From Lysinibacillus sphaericus (GTDB lineage: Bacteria > Bacillota > Bacilli > Bacillales_A > Planococcaceae), in NCBI RefSeq assembly GCF_006864135.1, contig NZ_SADV01000003.1:296452-360451 (forward strand): a stretch of 64,000 nucleotides of DNA, given 5' to 3'. The notes beneath the pieces are model-generated. The model searched no databases, had not been told where the DNA came from, and saw only the letters and a list, made by a program, of their open reading frames with translations. Within the stretch, counting starts at the first letter, position 1; each line of letters opens with the position of its first letter. A program made the translations under genes and the position numbers. Shown here piece by piece: positions 1 to 8,143 of this stretch.

Positions 1-986
1 ATGGAATTATTAATGCCCTTAAACACCTGAAGCTGCTTATTTAATTTTCGGAATGATTGCAGTTGTTCAGCTGCTAAAGAAATCGGCAAACCCATTTCAC
101 AAATAGCTGCAATTGCCGTGAGCGCATTATATACTTGATGCTCGCCAAAACCTGGTACATAGATTTCATAGAGTTTCTTCTTATGATAAACATTGAACAG
201 CATACCATTTTTGTGGTAGCGAATATTTCTTGCCTGGAAATCACAGGATTCATGCTTACCTACTTTTATAATGCGTCCTTGAAACTTCGATAAATCTATT
301 TTACTGGTGTTGACATCATCAGCATTAAGGATTAAGGAGCCTGTGGGACTAATAATGTCCAGCATTTCACCCTTTGCTTGGATATACCCCTCTAAAGTTT
401 TACAATAATTTAAATGGTGTGCCCCAATATTTGTAATAATCCCAATAGTCGGCTTGAAATAGTCCCCCGCAAGCTTGATGTCCCCCGGTGAACCAACAGC
501 AGTTTCAAAAACGGCTGCATCGGTACGATCATCAATATTCAGTAAATATTGTAAAGAAGCAGTTCTAGAATTACTACTAAGTGGCGTGGATACTACATTT
601 TTTTCTGCAGAAAGGATATGTTTGATCATTTCCTTCGTCGTCGATTTTCCAGAAGTACCCGTAATGGCTACTACAGGGATCTTAAATTGATTACGATAAA
701 AATTTACAAACTTCCAATAGGCCTCATCTGAATCTTCTACTCTAATCATAATTATTTGCTCAGGTAATTCATTTTGACTGTATCGTCTATCGGTTACAAG
801 CACTATAGGATAAAGTGACTTATACTCTTTCCAGTTCACAATACGCTTATTTGTAAAAAGGACGGTATTTGGTTTTTTCACTTGCTTCAGTCGATAAGCT
901 CCATGTTGAATCAACACTTCGTCCGACCCTTGCACTAATTGGCCTGCAGTTATCGCTTTTAAATCCTGCACCGTAAGAGGCTTCAT
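1..986 (-). CDS. MurF-like Mur ligase family protein (partial, C-terminus beyond left edge)
   Basis: The gene reads leftwards out of the window, so only about 328 N-terminal residues are present. An N-terminal domain of about 100 residues is followed by a Mur-ligase P-loop (ITGTSGKST, residues 108-116), and later by a YNALTAIA stretch typical of the central ATPase domain. The layout is that of MurF, which joins D-Ala-D-Ala to the UDP-MurNAc tripeptide. It lies beside two ATP-grasp genes rather than in a division or wall cluster, so I infer a paralogue with a different acceptor. The ATG at 986 has a strong purine-rich ribosome binding site (AAAGGAGGGG) just upstream. No stop interrupts the frame. 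It is divergent from the ATP-grasp gene at 1136. The family call is firm; the substrate is unknown. Confidence 0.85.
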   Translation of the reverse strand, partial: MKPLTVQDLKAITAGQLVQGSDEVLIQHGAYRLKQVKKPNTVLFTNKRIVNWKEYKSLYPIVLVTDRRYSQNELPEQIIMIRVEDSDEAYWKFVNFYRNQFKIPVVAITGTSGKSTTKEMIKHILSAEKNVVSTPLSSNSRTASLQYLLNIDDRTDAAVFETAVGSPGDIKLAGDYFKPTIGIITNIGAHHLNYCKTLEGYIQAKGEMLDIISPTGSLILNADDVNTSKIDLSKFQGRIIKVGKHESCDFQARNIRYHKNGMLFNVYHKKKLYEIYVPGFGEHQVYNALTAIAAICEMGLPISLAAEQLQSFRKLNKQLQVFKGINNS

Positions 987-1063
987 ATCAATCTCCCCTC
1001 CTTTCCCCTCTAGTATATGTAACTTCTTAAAAGTTGCTTGGATGGATGCAAGATACATAACTA

Positions 1064-1081
1064 GAAGAAATCTATTTCTTC
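1064..1081. promoter_or_regulatory. 18-nt palindrome between divergent ligase genes
   Basis: GAAGAAAT-CT-ATTTCTTC is a perfect 8-2-8 inverted repeat in the 149-bp gap between the MurF-like gene (leftward) and the ATP-grasp gene (rightward). Its position suits an operator that controls both promoters. No regulator gene lies next to it, so the role is inferred. Confidence 0.4.
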
Positions 1082-1135
1082 GCATATATATATAGTTGAT
1101 TAAGTATCTAACGAACAATAGAAGGAGTGATATAA

Positions 1136-2338
1136 CTGAAAACAATTATATTTATCGGCACTAACAAATCCGGGTCAAGTCGTGAAGCAACAAGAGCAGC
1201 AGAAAACCTAGGTTATTATACTGTCCTTTTTACAAACAATAAAAAGCAGTTACAACAGAGAAAAGCCTACCCAGATATTCATAAAATGATTCTTATTGAT
1301 ACTTCGAATATAGAGGACATGAAAGATGAAATTTATAATTTAACTAAAACTGGGTTAGAAATAAAATCTATTGTTAGTTTTGTCGATCCTTTTGTCCATA
1401 TTGCCTCAATTTTATGTGATGAATTTTGCGATAACTATACATCTTCAACAGCTATCGAAATAATGGAGGATAAAGAAAAAACGAGAAATTTTTTAAAAAA
1501 CCAGCCTTATTCTCCTAAGTTTTTTCTTCTCAAGCCAAATGAGTCCATCTCTAATAACATTGAATTTCCGCTTATTGTAAAATCTCCAAAATCAACAGGC
1601 TCCAAAGATGTATTGTTAGCAAACGACTCAGACCAACTGAAGAAACATCTGAGCCATCTGCGCAGCAAAAATCCCCGTGAAACAATAATGATTGAAGAAT
1701 ATATCGAAGGTCCACAATATTTAGTAGAAGCACTTGTCTATAAACGGCAAGCTAATATCATCGGTATTATTGAACAAGAAATTACTCAAGGTAAACGTTT
1801 TATCATTACTGGTTATGGTGTTCTCGTTAAAGCTCCGAAAGAAATTCAAGCAGGTCTTGAGGAAGTTCTTCAGTCTATTGTTAAAGCGTTTAACATCGAA
1901 AATGGTGCTCTGCATTTAGAGCTTCGTTTAACAAAGAATGGCTGGAAGCTTATAGAGATTAATCCACGAATCTCAGGGGGAGCAATGAATACGATGCTAC
2001 ACGCCGCCTTTGGATTTAATTTAGTGAAAGAAACACTTAAAGTATTTTTAGGTGAGCGTCCCGATATCAAACCAAAGCACAGAAAGTTTGTCTATACAAA
2101 ATACGTCATTGTGGAAAGTAAAGGGATTTTAGAAAAAGTTATTGGAAGAAATAAAGCAGCTCATTCACCTGGAGTTGTGGATGTATATGTGAAGCCGAGA
2201 AGAGGGACATTGCTAATCCCTCCCTTATCGATGGGACATCGTTATGCATATGTAATCGCGGAAGGTGCAACATTAGCGGAAGCTAAAAATAAAGCCATTA
2301 ACGCCGCAAAAGAAATAAAGTTCATTCTAAAATCTTAA
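1136..2338 (+). CDS. ATP-grasp domain carboxylate-amine ligase, CTG start
   Basis: About 400 residues. The N-terminus (KTIIFIGTNKSGSSREA) is a typical pre-ATP-grasp fold and is only included if translation starts at CTG 1136. An in-frame TAA (1133-1135) lies directly upstream, and GGAG at 1124-1127 is well spaced for CTG. The first in-frame ATG (1286) would remove 50 conserved-looking residues and has no ribosome binding site. The ATP-grasp fold spans roughly residues 110-300, with the metal-binding EINPR motif near 274-278 followed by SGGAMN. The family forms amide or peptide bonds through an acyl-phosphate (D-Ala-D-Ala ligase, biotin carboxylase, PurK, CarB types). The neighbours are Mur ligases, so I infer a shared peptide-making pathway. 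Substrate unknown. It faces the fusion gene at 2426-4684 across a shared terminator. Confidence 0.82.
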   Translation: MKTIIFIGTNKSGSSREATRAAENLGYYTVLFTNNKKQLQQRKAYPDIHKMILIDTSNIEDMKDEIYNLTKTGLEIKSIVSFVDPFVHIASILCDEFCDNYTSSTAIEIMEDKEKTRNFLKNQPYSPKFFLLKPNESISNNIEFPLIVKSPKSTGSKDVLLANDSDQLKKHLSHLRSKNPRETIMIEEYIEGPQYLVEALVYKRQANIIGIIEQEITQGKRFIITGYGVLVKAPKEIQAGLEEVLQSIVKAFNIENGALHLELRLTKNGWKLIEINPRISGGAMNTMLHAAFGFNLVKETLKVFLGERPDIKPKHRKFVYTKYVIVESKGILEKVIGRNKAAHSPGVVDVYVKPRRGTLLIPPLSMGHRYAYVIAEGATLAEAKNKAINAAKEIKFILKS

Positions 2339-2369
2339 TTTCTTTCAATGCTCTCATTATTTAGCTATA

Positions 2370-2425
2370 AAAAATATCCCGAATAATTGTATCCTTCAAA
2401 AGGTCAATTACTCGGGCTTTTTTAT
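2370..2425. terminator. Bidirectional Rho-independent terminator
   Basis: CCCGAATAATTG (2378-2389) pairs with CAATTACTCGGG (2405-2416) with one G-U position. A T-run follows on the plus strand and an A-run precedes, so it can stop both converging genes. Confidence 0.8.
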
Positions 2426-4684
2426 TTATTCTTGAAATTTTTGATCTAAAAATTTCACCGTATCAAACATATTCGTTTTACTAGCACCCTTTACTAAAAT
2501 GGTGTCGTGAGGTTGTATCACTTGCTCTAAGAGTTCATGTAATTCATCCTTATTCAGGAAATGATAAATTTTAGACGGATCCATCCCTACTGCCTTCGCT
2601 GCTGCGCCCATTTCCTCCGTTCTAAAACCATAAGTGATGAATAAATCTATGTTATGCTCGTAAATGTATTCGCCCAATTTACGATATTCCTCTTCTCTTA
2701 AATCCCCTAATTCTCGCATTTGACCAATAATAGCAATTTTACGTTTCTTCGCTATATTTGTAAGAACATCAATAGCAGCACGTACGCCCTGAGGATGGGA
2801 GTGAACGGTATCGTCAATAACTGTAATATTATCGCGACAGTTATAAATTGTTAATCGTCTAGGTGGTTTTTTGAAATTTAGCCCTGTTTTAATATCTGCT
2901 GGACTAAATCCTAAATAATCTGCAACCGCAATGGCATTGAGTGCATTATATACATGATGTTCTCCTAAAATTGGGATATACATTGCAATTTCCTGCCCAT
3001 GCAGCTTTATTTTAAAGGACATACCAATATCTTTATATTGAATATCATAAGCTTGATAGTCCGCTGTGCTATGAATACCTACTGTTATGATTTTTCCTTT
3101 AAACTGCTGTGTCTCTAAATACTTAGAATTATCATCGTCCTTATTTAGGATTAATAAACCGTTTTGATCCATCCCATGTATTAATTCCGATTTCGCCTTG
3201 GCTACTCCTTTAATATCTCCATCAAAATTACCTACATGAGCCAAACCGATATTTGTAATGATACTAATATTCGGTTGGATAATGCTACAGTGATTTGTTA
3301 TGATACCTGGATAAGCCATCCCATACTCAAGCACTACAGCCTCATGTGAAGCATTAATTTCTTCTTTATGTTTTTTCGTATGCTCTGTTGTATTCCAATA
3401 ATCTTTTGACTCAAAGATATTCCATTTTACCGATAAAATGGAGGCAAGAAATGCTTTTGATGTTGTTTTTCCAGCACTGCCGGTAATCGCAATAATCGGT
3501 AAAGCCTTTTCTTTTGCTAAAGCTTTTTGTTCTGGTAAAGCTTTTTGTTCTGGTAATGCTTCTTCTACTAAAGATTCTTCTACTAAAGCCCTTTCTTCAG
3601 ATGAATCTTTAATTTTCCTATATTGCCTGATTTCCCTTTTAATTTGCTTCTGGTTCTTAGCAAGGTACATTGCATACCTTATAGTATTGATGACCACATC
3701 TAATTCTAAATAAAAAGCTGGAGGGCAACCTGGTCGCCAGTTCACTTCATACATCCAAATTTTCCTTTGTTCATCTAAGCCTACATCAATGCCAATTTCA
3801 TCAATAACTTCTCCAAATTGCGTCATCTGGATTTCATCTAAATGTCGAGCTAGTGATAAGGAAAAATGCTCTAACATACGCCGAATATCATAAGCATCTT
3901 CTTTAAATTCCTGCTCTAAAAATGGATCTAAATAATTCGTAAAACCACCGTTGTTAATATTCGGTATAATCGAGCCATTTGGTGCAATTCGCGGATAAAT
4001 CGTCGTTATAACCCATTTACCTTCACCGTTTTTTTGAACATGTAGACGAAAATCATAAATTTGACCTGATTTTGTTTTGGAATGAATATAGGGTTGCACG
4101 ATAAAGGTGCCTGTAGAAAGTTGCTCTCTAATTAACTCATCTAGCTTTGACTGTGTACATAACGTAGTTTCCCTATCCTTCTTTACCTCAAAGTTAGTTC
4201 TTCCTACTTTCGAAATAAAATAAATCCCTTTTCCCTTCCGGCCATCTATCGGTTTAAATACGACTTTTTTATAAAAAGCCATAAATTTATGGAGTAATTC
4301 AACATTTTCAACAACCTCAGATGGAATTAAATATTTATCAAATTCCTTTGCTTCTTTAAGTCGCTTCATGACATTCCATTTATTCCCTATAGAATGAGTA
4401 GTAAAAGGGATTTCCTTTTTCAATTTCTCAATAATATCCTTTGATACCGATAATTTTTCTGGACTTCCTGCATTGTATATAACATCCGGGAAGGGCATCA
4501 TTTTTTCATGCCAATCACCATTTTCATATACCTTTCCTCTAATGGAACGTTTATCAAAGTCAACGCTTTTTGGCGTAAAGTAAAAAAATTGAGCGCCTTC
4601 TGCTTGTGCAACGGCCGCAAATGCATATGACTTTAGAACAGTTCTAGGATCTAGCCGATGATGCAACATTCCAATAATTGTCAT
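2426..4684 (-). CDS. YheC/YheD-type ATP-grasp fused to Mur ligase
   Basis: 752 residues in two parts. Residues 1-355 resemble the YheC/YheD family (endospore coat-associated ATP-grasp), with FKPIDGRKGKGIYF and the metal-site YEVNWRPGCPP near 310. Residues about 395-752 are a complete Mur-ligase-like unit: P-loop ITGSAGKTTS at 398-408, NALNAIAVADYL, and the C-terminal region starting near PPRRLTIY. The linker (about 362-395) is rich in Glu, Ala and Lys and repeats ALPEQK, with an 18-nt DNA repeat beneath it, which suggests a flexible, recently expanded tether. An ATP-grasp plus Mur ligase in one chain recalls cyanophycin synthetase, in which each domain forms one of two alternating amide bonds. 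By analogy I infer a non-ribosomal peptide or tail-adding ligase, perhaps spore-associated. Product unknown. Confidence 0.87.
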   Translation of the reverse strand: MTIIGMLHHRLDPRTVLKSYAFAAVAQAEGAQFFYFTPKSVDFDKRSIRGKVYENGDWHEKMMPFPDVIYNAGSPEKLSVSKDIIEKLKKEIPFTTHSIGNKWNVMKRLKEAKEFDKYLIPSEVVENVELLHKFMAFYKKVVFKPIDGRKGKGIYFISKVGRTNFEVKKDRETTLCTQSKLDELIREQLSTGTFIVQPYIHSKTKSGQIYDFRLHVQKNGEGKWVITTIYPRIAPNGSIIPNINNGGFTNYLDPFLEQEFKEDAYDIRRMLEHFSLSLARHLDEIQMTQFGEVIDEIGIDVGLDEQRKIWMYEVNWRPGCPPAFYLELDVVINTIRYAMYLAKNQKQIKREIRQYRKIKDSSEERALVEESLVEEALPEQKALPEQKALAKEKALPIIAITGSAGKTTSKAFLASILSVKWNIFESKDYWNTTEHTKKHKEEINASHEAVVLEYGMAYPGIITNHCSIIQPNISIITNIGLAHVGNFDGDIKGVAKAKSELIHGMDQNGLLILNKDDDNSKYLETQQFKGKIITVGIHSTADYQAYDIQYKDIGMSFKIKLHGQEIAMYIPILGEHHVYNALNAIAVADYLGFSPADIKTGLNFKKPPRRLTIYNCRDNITVIDDTVHSHPQGVRAAIDVLTNIAKKRKIAIIGQMRELGDLREEEYRKLGEYIYEHNIDLFITYGFRTEEMGAAAKAVGMDPSKIYHFLNKDELHELLEQVIQPHDTILVKGASKTNMFDTVKFLDQKFQE

Positions 4685-4907
4685 CCATTAATCTCTTCCC
4701 TTCATAGGATTCTCTCTCTAATAAATTCAATGACTACAACGTGCACCTAGACAGATGCTCTAATTTTCATGTTATTTTAGTCGTATTTTCGGCTTTGTGC
4801 TTAGGCTGCACGAAGGACGACACGATGTCGGTCATTTCAGTAATGCCAAAGGCTACTATCTTTTTTAGCCCCTTCGATTTCCGTAACATCCGCCGAAGGG
4901 TTTAGCT

Positions 4908-5339
4908 TCACCATTTGGGCTCAATGATAAATTTTCCTTTTAACATGTCAGGCTTTAATAACTGAATTGCAGATATACCACTTAAGTCAATGGATTTTTC
5001 TGAGGATGTTCGCTCTAATCGGACAACCTCTGCTATTAAATTCGTATCATGTCCTTCATAATCATAGGCTCGCAAAAGTGAAACTGTTCCGCGGCAACTT
5101 TCTCGATCAATAGCCTCTATGCGAAAAAACTCTGTTTCAAACTGCTTTACAGTATCCATCAACCTTAAATGACTGCCGTTGTGTGTTATTAAAAAAAAAG
5201 GAATCGTATCGCTTCCCACTAATTTCACAAGAAGCTGACCAAAATATTTAGAATGAAAATCCTTTATCATATCCTGGAGTGCTTTTATGTCGTAGAGCGC
5301 TTCACATAGAAAATGTTTTTTTTTGTTTTCATTATTCAT
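4908..5339 (-). CDS. CotY/CotZ-like spore coat protein, cysteine-poor
   Basis: 143 residues from the ATG at 5339, chosen because GGAAGGAG stands about 8 nt upstream; an in-frame TTG at 5357 would overlap that site. The middle and end match the CotY/CotZ/ExsY pattern: a DTIPFFLIT strand, then TEFFRIEAIDRESC, then VSLLRAYD. These families build the insoluble crust or exosporium of spores through disulfide bonding. Here only two or so cysteines are visible and the usual Cys-rich N-terminal half is replaced by a Lys/Asn-rich start, so this is a divergent member. It follows the YheC/D-like fusion gene on the same strand at a distance of 223 bp, which supports a sporulation theme. The family call rests on motif memory only. 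Confidence 0.6.
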   Translation of the reverse strand: MNNENKKKHFLCEALYDIKALQDMIKDFHSKYFGQLLVKLVGSDTIPFFLITHNGSHLRLMDTVKQFETEFFRIEAIDRESCRGTVSLLRAYDYEGHDTNLIAEVVRLERTSSEKSIDLSGISAIQLLKPDMLKGKFIIEPKW

Positions 5340-5786
5340 TTCCTTCGCTCCTTCCAAGTCTTAATAAGCCATTTCTCAAAAATTGTTTAAATTTACTAGC
5401 ATTGATACTAGTGGAAGATCAACTGCCATGAACGAAAGTTTCACTTTATTCAACATCCTCTCGTTATAATATGTAAAGACAAGAAATATGATAATTTTTT
5501 TCGGATAAAACTGGTCATGTTGATTGCATATGTATGCTCCAAAGCAGAGTGAAAACATTTACACTATTTTTACGCAATCTTTGTACAATATGACGAAAAA
5601 TCAAATTAATTTAAAAAGTTTTTTATTCCAGGATAGCTTTCAATAAAAAAAATCGTATTTAATAGTGAACGATGAAATAGATGCCTCACCTGTTTGCCTG
5701 ATAAGTTTTCAGATAAACAATAGTTCTATTCACTGACTATACAAGCAAACTGGTAAGAAGCGACTAAATTTAGAAAGGAGTTTGTT
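5340..5786. other. Gene-free region upstream of the sigma factor gene
   Basis: 447 bp, very AT-rich, holding the promoters for the leftward coat-like gene and the rightward sigma factor gene. The 13-mer TGACTATACAAGC occurs at 5734-5746 and again at 5788-5800 across the sigma gene start. No convincing gene, terminator or ECF-type promoter was recognised. Confidence 0.5.
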
Positions 5787-6329
5787 ATGACTATACAAGC
5801 TGAAAATGTCGTTTATGAACTACAACATCACAATGAACATGCTTTACATTTCATCATTGAGCAATATGGTGGATTACTACGAAGCATCATCACTAAACAT
5901 CTCTTTCCTTACTTAGAAGAAGTTGATGAATGTTTGGATGACACACTACTTGCTATTTGGGAGAATGGTGAATTTTTCGATGAAGCGAAAGGATCTTTTA
6001 AAAATTGGATTGCGATCATTGCTAAATATAAAGCGCTGGATCGAAGAAAAAAATTACAACGTTATAATGAACGCTACATTTCAACTTTAGAATTTGAAGA
6101 GTCTTTCACAAATACTGAGAGGACAGAATTAGAGGACGTCGAAGAGCTGTTACAACATTTATCTGTTGAGGACCAATTATTATTTAAAAAATATTATCTA
6201 GATAATGTAAATTCCAAGAACATTGCAAAAGAATTTAATGTGTCTGTCCCGGTTATACATAACAGACTTTCCCGTGGACGTCATAAACTTCGTGCATTAA
6301 AACAAAAATGGATTACAGGGAGGCTATAA
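5787..6329 (+). CDS. ECF-type RNA polymerase sigma factor
   Basis: 180 residues, the usual size for an extracytoplasmic-function sigma-70 factor. Region 2 lies at about residues 15-95 (EEVDECLDDTLLAIWEN, then FKNWIAIIAKYKALDRRKK) and region 4 at about 125-175 (LSVEDQLLFKKYYLD, then an HTH ending SVPVIHNRLSRGRHKLRAL). AGAAAGGAG precedes the ATG. It directs polymerase to a small regulon when released by its anti-sigma partner. The next gene starts 2 nt after its stop and has the DUF4179 architecture, so the two form a sigma/anti-sigma operon. The inducing signal cannot be read from the sequence; envelope stress is typical. Confidence 0.9.
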   Translation: MTIQAENVVYELQHHNEHALHFIIEQYGGLLRSIITKHLFPYLEEVDECLDDTLLAIWENGEFFDEAKGSFKNWIAIIAKYKALDRRKKLQRYNERYISTLEFEESFTNTERTELEDVEELLQHLSVEDQLLFKKYYLDNVNSKNIAKEFNVSVPVIHNRLSRGRHKLRALKQKWITGRL

Positions 6330-6331
6330 AA

Positions 6332-7393
6332 ATGAGTGAATTATTTAAACTATTTAATCGTGCAAAGATTCAAACAGAAAAATATGATGAAACCCCGTTG
6401 TCAGAAATAGAAATAGCACGTATAAAAAAACGTCTGCATTCAAAATTGAAAACTCAAACATCAAAAAAGAAGAAGCTTACTATTTTAAGTGGGGTAGGTG
6501 TCGCTATGCTTGCCACTACAATAGCCATTTCAAGCCCAAATGCACTTGCTAAATTGCCCATAATAGGTAGCTTTATTGAACAATATATGAATCACCCAGA
6601 TGTAAATGACGAAATGTATACAACGTATAAAAATATAATCGGACAAACAAAAGAAAATAAATATGGAACCTTAACGTTAAATGAAGTTATGTTAGATCAA
6701 GGGGAACTTTTCATCACGACTACTTATCATAGCAATAAACCCGTCCCAAACTCGGAATATCTTAAAATTAATAAGCACCTTCCAGACACAGATTACCTGC
6801 CCCTTTTCCCTGAAATAAAAATAGATGGGAAGGAAGTAGAGTCTGGATCAGGAGGAGGAGCAGGTAATGATAAAATCGATGACCAAACATTTGTCATTTA
6901 TAGTTCAATTAGCATTCCAAATATAGAGCTTTCTAAGCCACATGACATTCAGTTTTCTTTTAAAAGCGATAAACTTAGTGACCCTTGGGAATTTAATTTC
7001 ACTGCCACAGGTGAAGCCATTGCGGCTAAAACAACAGAAACCATGATTAATCAATCTTTTTCTTTACCGAACGGACAGAAAGTTGTAGTTGAAAAAATTA
7101 CTCAATCACCCGTTTCATTAATTCTTTATTATCATATGTTTCCGGCGCCTGACAAAACAATGGATTATGATGTCCAATTTAGATTATACGACCAGAATAA
7201 TAATGAGTTAGGTCAGTCTGCTTTTAAAACAATGCTCGAAAATTCTACACTTCGCTTCCAGAAGGAAAATATGGAGCCAATAACAAATATCACACTCGTT
7301 CCGCACTCTATTAATGTAAAAAGTGGCGTTCCTCACAAGGATGTTGTCAAAGTGTTTCATGAGTACACAATTACTACCCAATTGAACAAATAA
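6332..7393 (+). CDS. DUF4179-type anti-sigma factor, membrane-anchored
   Basis: 353 residues from the ATG at 6332, which has AGGGAGG about 8 nt upstream. An in-frame ATG at 6308 lies inside the sigma gene and has no site. The short cytoplasmic N-terminus (about 45 residues, ending in a Lys cluster) would bind the sigma factor. One membrane segment follows (about 49-68), then a large extracytoplasmic domain of DUF4179 character (FTATGEAI, VEKITQSPVSLILYY). It is co-transcribed with the sigma gene, with 2 nt between stop and start, and is closed by a strong terminator. The partner assignment is an inference from architecture and order. Confidence 0.83.
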   Translation: MSELFKLFNRAKIQTEKYDETPLSEIEIARIKKRLHSKLKTQTSKKKKLTILSGVGVAMLATTIAISSPNALAKLPIIGSFIEQYMNHPDVNDEMYTTYKNIIGQTKENKYGTLTLNEVMLDQGELFITTTYHSNKPVPNSEYLKINKHLPDTDYLPLFPEIKIDGKEVESGSGGGAGNDKIDDQTFVIYSSISIPNIELSKPHDIQFSFKSDKLSDPWEFNFTATGEAIAAKTTETMINQSFSLPNGQKVVVEKITQSPVSLILYYHMFPAPDKTMDYDVQFRLYDQNNNELGQSAFKTMLENSTLRFQKENMEPITNITLVPHSINVKSGVPHKDVVKVFHEYTITTQLNK

Positions 7394-7413
7394 GTCTACC
7401 AACCTTGAATTAT

Positions 7414-7455
7414 AAAAAAGAAAACGTCCAATTTGACAATGGACGTTTTCTCTTT
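7414..7455. terminator. Bidirectional terminator
   Basis: GAAAACGTCCA (7420-7430) and TGGACGTTTTC (7440-7450) form a perfect 11-bp stem, with A- and T-rich flanks. It lies between the converging anti-sigma and SMR genes. Confidence 0.85.
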
Positions 7456-7460
7456 AGACG

Positions 7461-7796
7461 TTACGTTGTGGCATTATTTTGATTCCCATGATTTAGTAGA
7501 ATAACTCCACCAATGATTAATGTAATGCCTAAAGCTGAGTAAAGATTAAAAATATCTCCCCATACAACAATTCCCACAATGACTGTTAATGCTGTGCCTA
7601 CACCGGACCAAACGGCGTACGCAATGCTTAGTGGTAGCGTTTTTAAACATAGAGATAATGAATAAAACGAAATGCCATATCCAAATGCGACAGCTATTGA
7701 GGGGCCTAGAACTGTAAATGCTTCTGAAAACTTTAGCATCGTTGTTGCAAATACCTCACTGATAATGGATAACGTTAAAAATAAATAACCCTTCAT
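7461..7796 (-). CDS. SMR-family multidrug efflux protein (second of pair)
   Basis: 111 residues with four predicted membrane helices, the size and layout of small multidrug resistance proteins. The essential membrane-embedded glutamate is present in helix 1 (ISEVFATTMLK), and the SMR signature AYAVWSGVGTALTV is in helix 3. A good AAGGAGGG site precedes the ATG. It follows a second SMR gene by 15 bp. Such pairs (EbrAB, YkkCD and YvdRS types) act as heterodimers that exchange cationic drugs for protons at the cell membrane. A TetR regulator heads the operon. Confidence 0.9.
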   Translation of the reverse strand: MKGYLFLTLSIISEVFATTMLKFSEAFTVLGPSIAVAFGYGISFYSLSLCLKTLPLSIAYAVWSGVGTALTVIVGIVVWGDIFNLYSALGITLIIGGVILLNHGNQNNATT

Positions 7797-7811
7797 TTAC
7801 AAAATCCCTCC

Positions 7812-8138
7812 TTAATGTCCGCCACCTGCAAGGTTAAGAATAACTACACCGACAATAATTAATAGAATACCGATAATTTTTTTTAGGTTGAATAATTCCT
7901 TATAAAAGACTATACCGATGACCGCCGTTAGCGCCGTTCCTACTCCTGCCCATATCGCATATGCTGTACCAATTGCTATAGATTGTAATGTTAATGATAG
8001 AAAATAAAAAGCTGTTCCATATCCTACTACTACACCCACTGACGGTAGTAATCGTTTAAAGCCATTTGTCAGTTTCAACATCGAGCTAGCAAAAACTTCT
8101 GAGATAATTGAAATGAATAAAAAACCAAAAGCACTCAT
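7812..8138 (-). CDS. SMR-family multidrug efflux protein (first of pair)
   Basis: 108 residues, four helices, with the proton/drug-binding glutamate in helix 1 (ISEVFASSMLK) and the signature AYAIWAGVGTALTAVIG in helix 3. It starts 5 bp after the stop of the TetR gene, and its ribosome binding site (AAGGAAGG) lies inside the end of that gene, so the two are probably translationally linked. It is the likely heterodimer partner of the next gene. Drug specificity cannot be deduced. Confidence 0.9.
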   Translation of the reverse strand: MSAFGFLFISIISEVFASSMLKLTNGFKRLLPSVGVVVGYGTAFYFLSLTLQSIAIGTAYAIWAGVGTALTAVIGIVFYKELFNLKKIIGILLIIVGVVILNLAGGGH

Positions 8139-8143
8139 GTATG

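Noticed and set aside
5376..5558. 60-codon leftward frame upstream of the sigma factor
   Set aside because: No ribosome binding site, odd composition and no recognisable motif; it lies in a promoter region.
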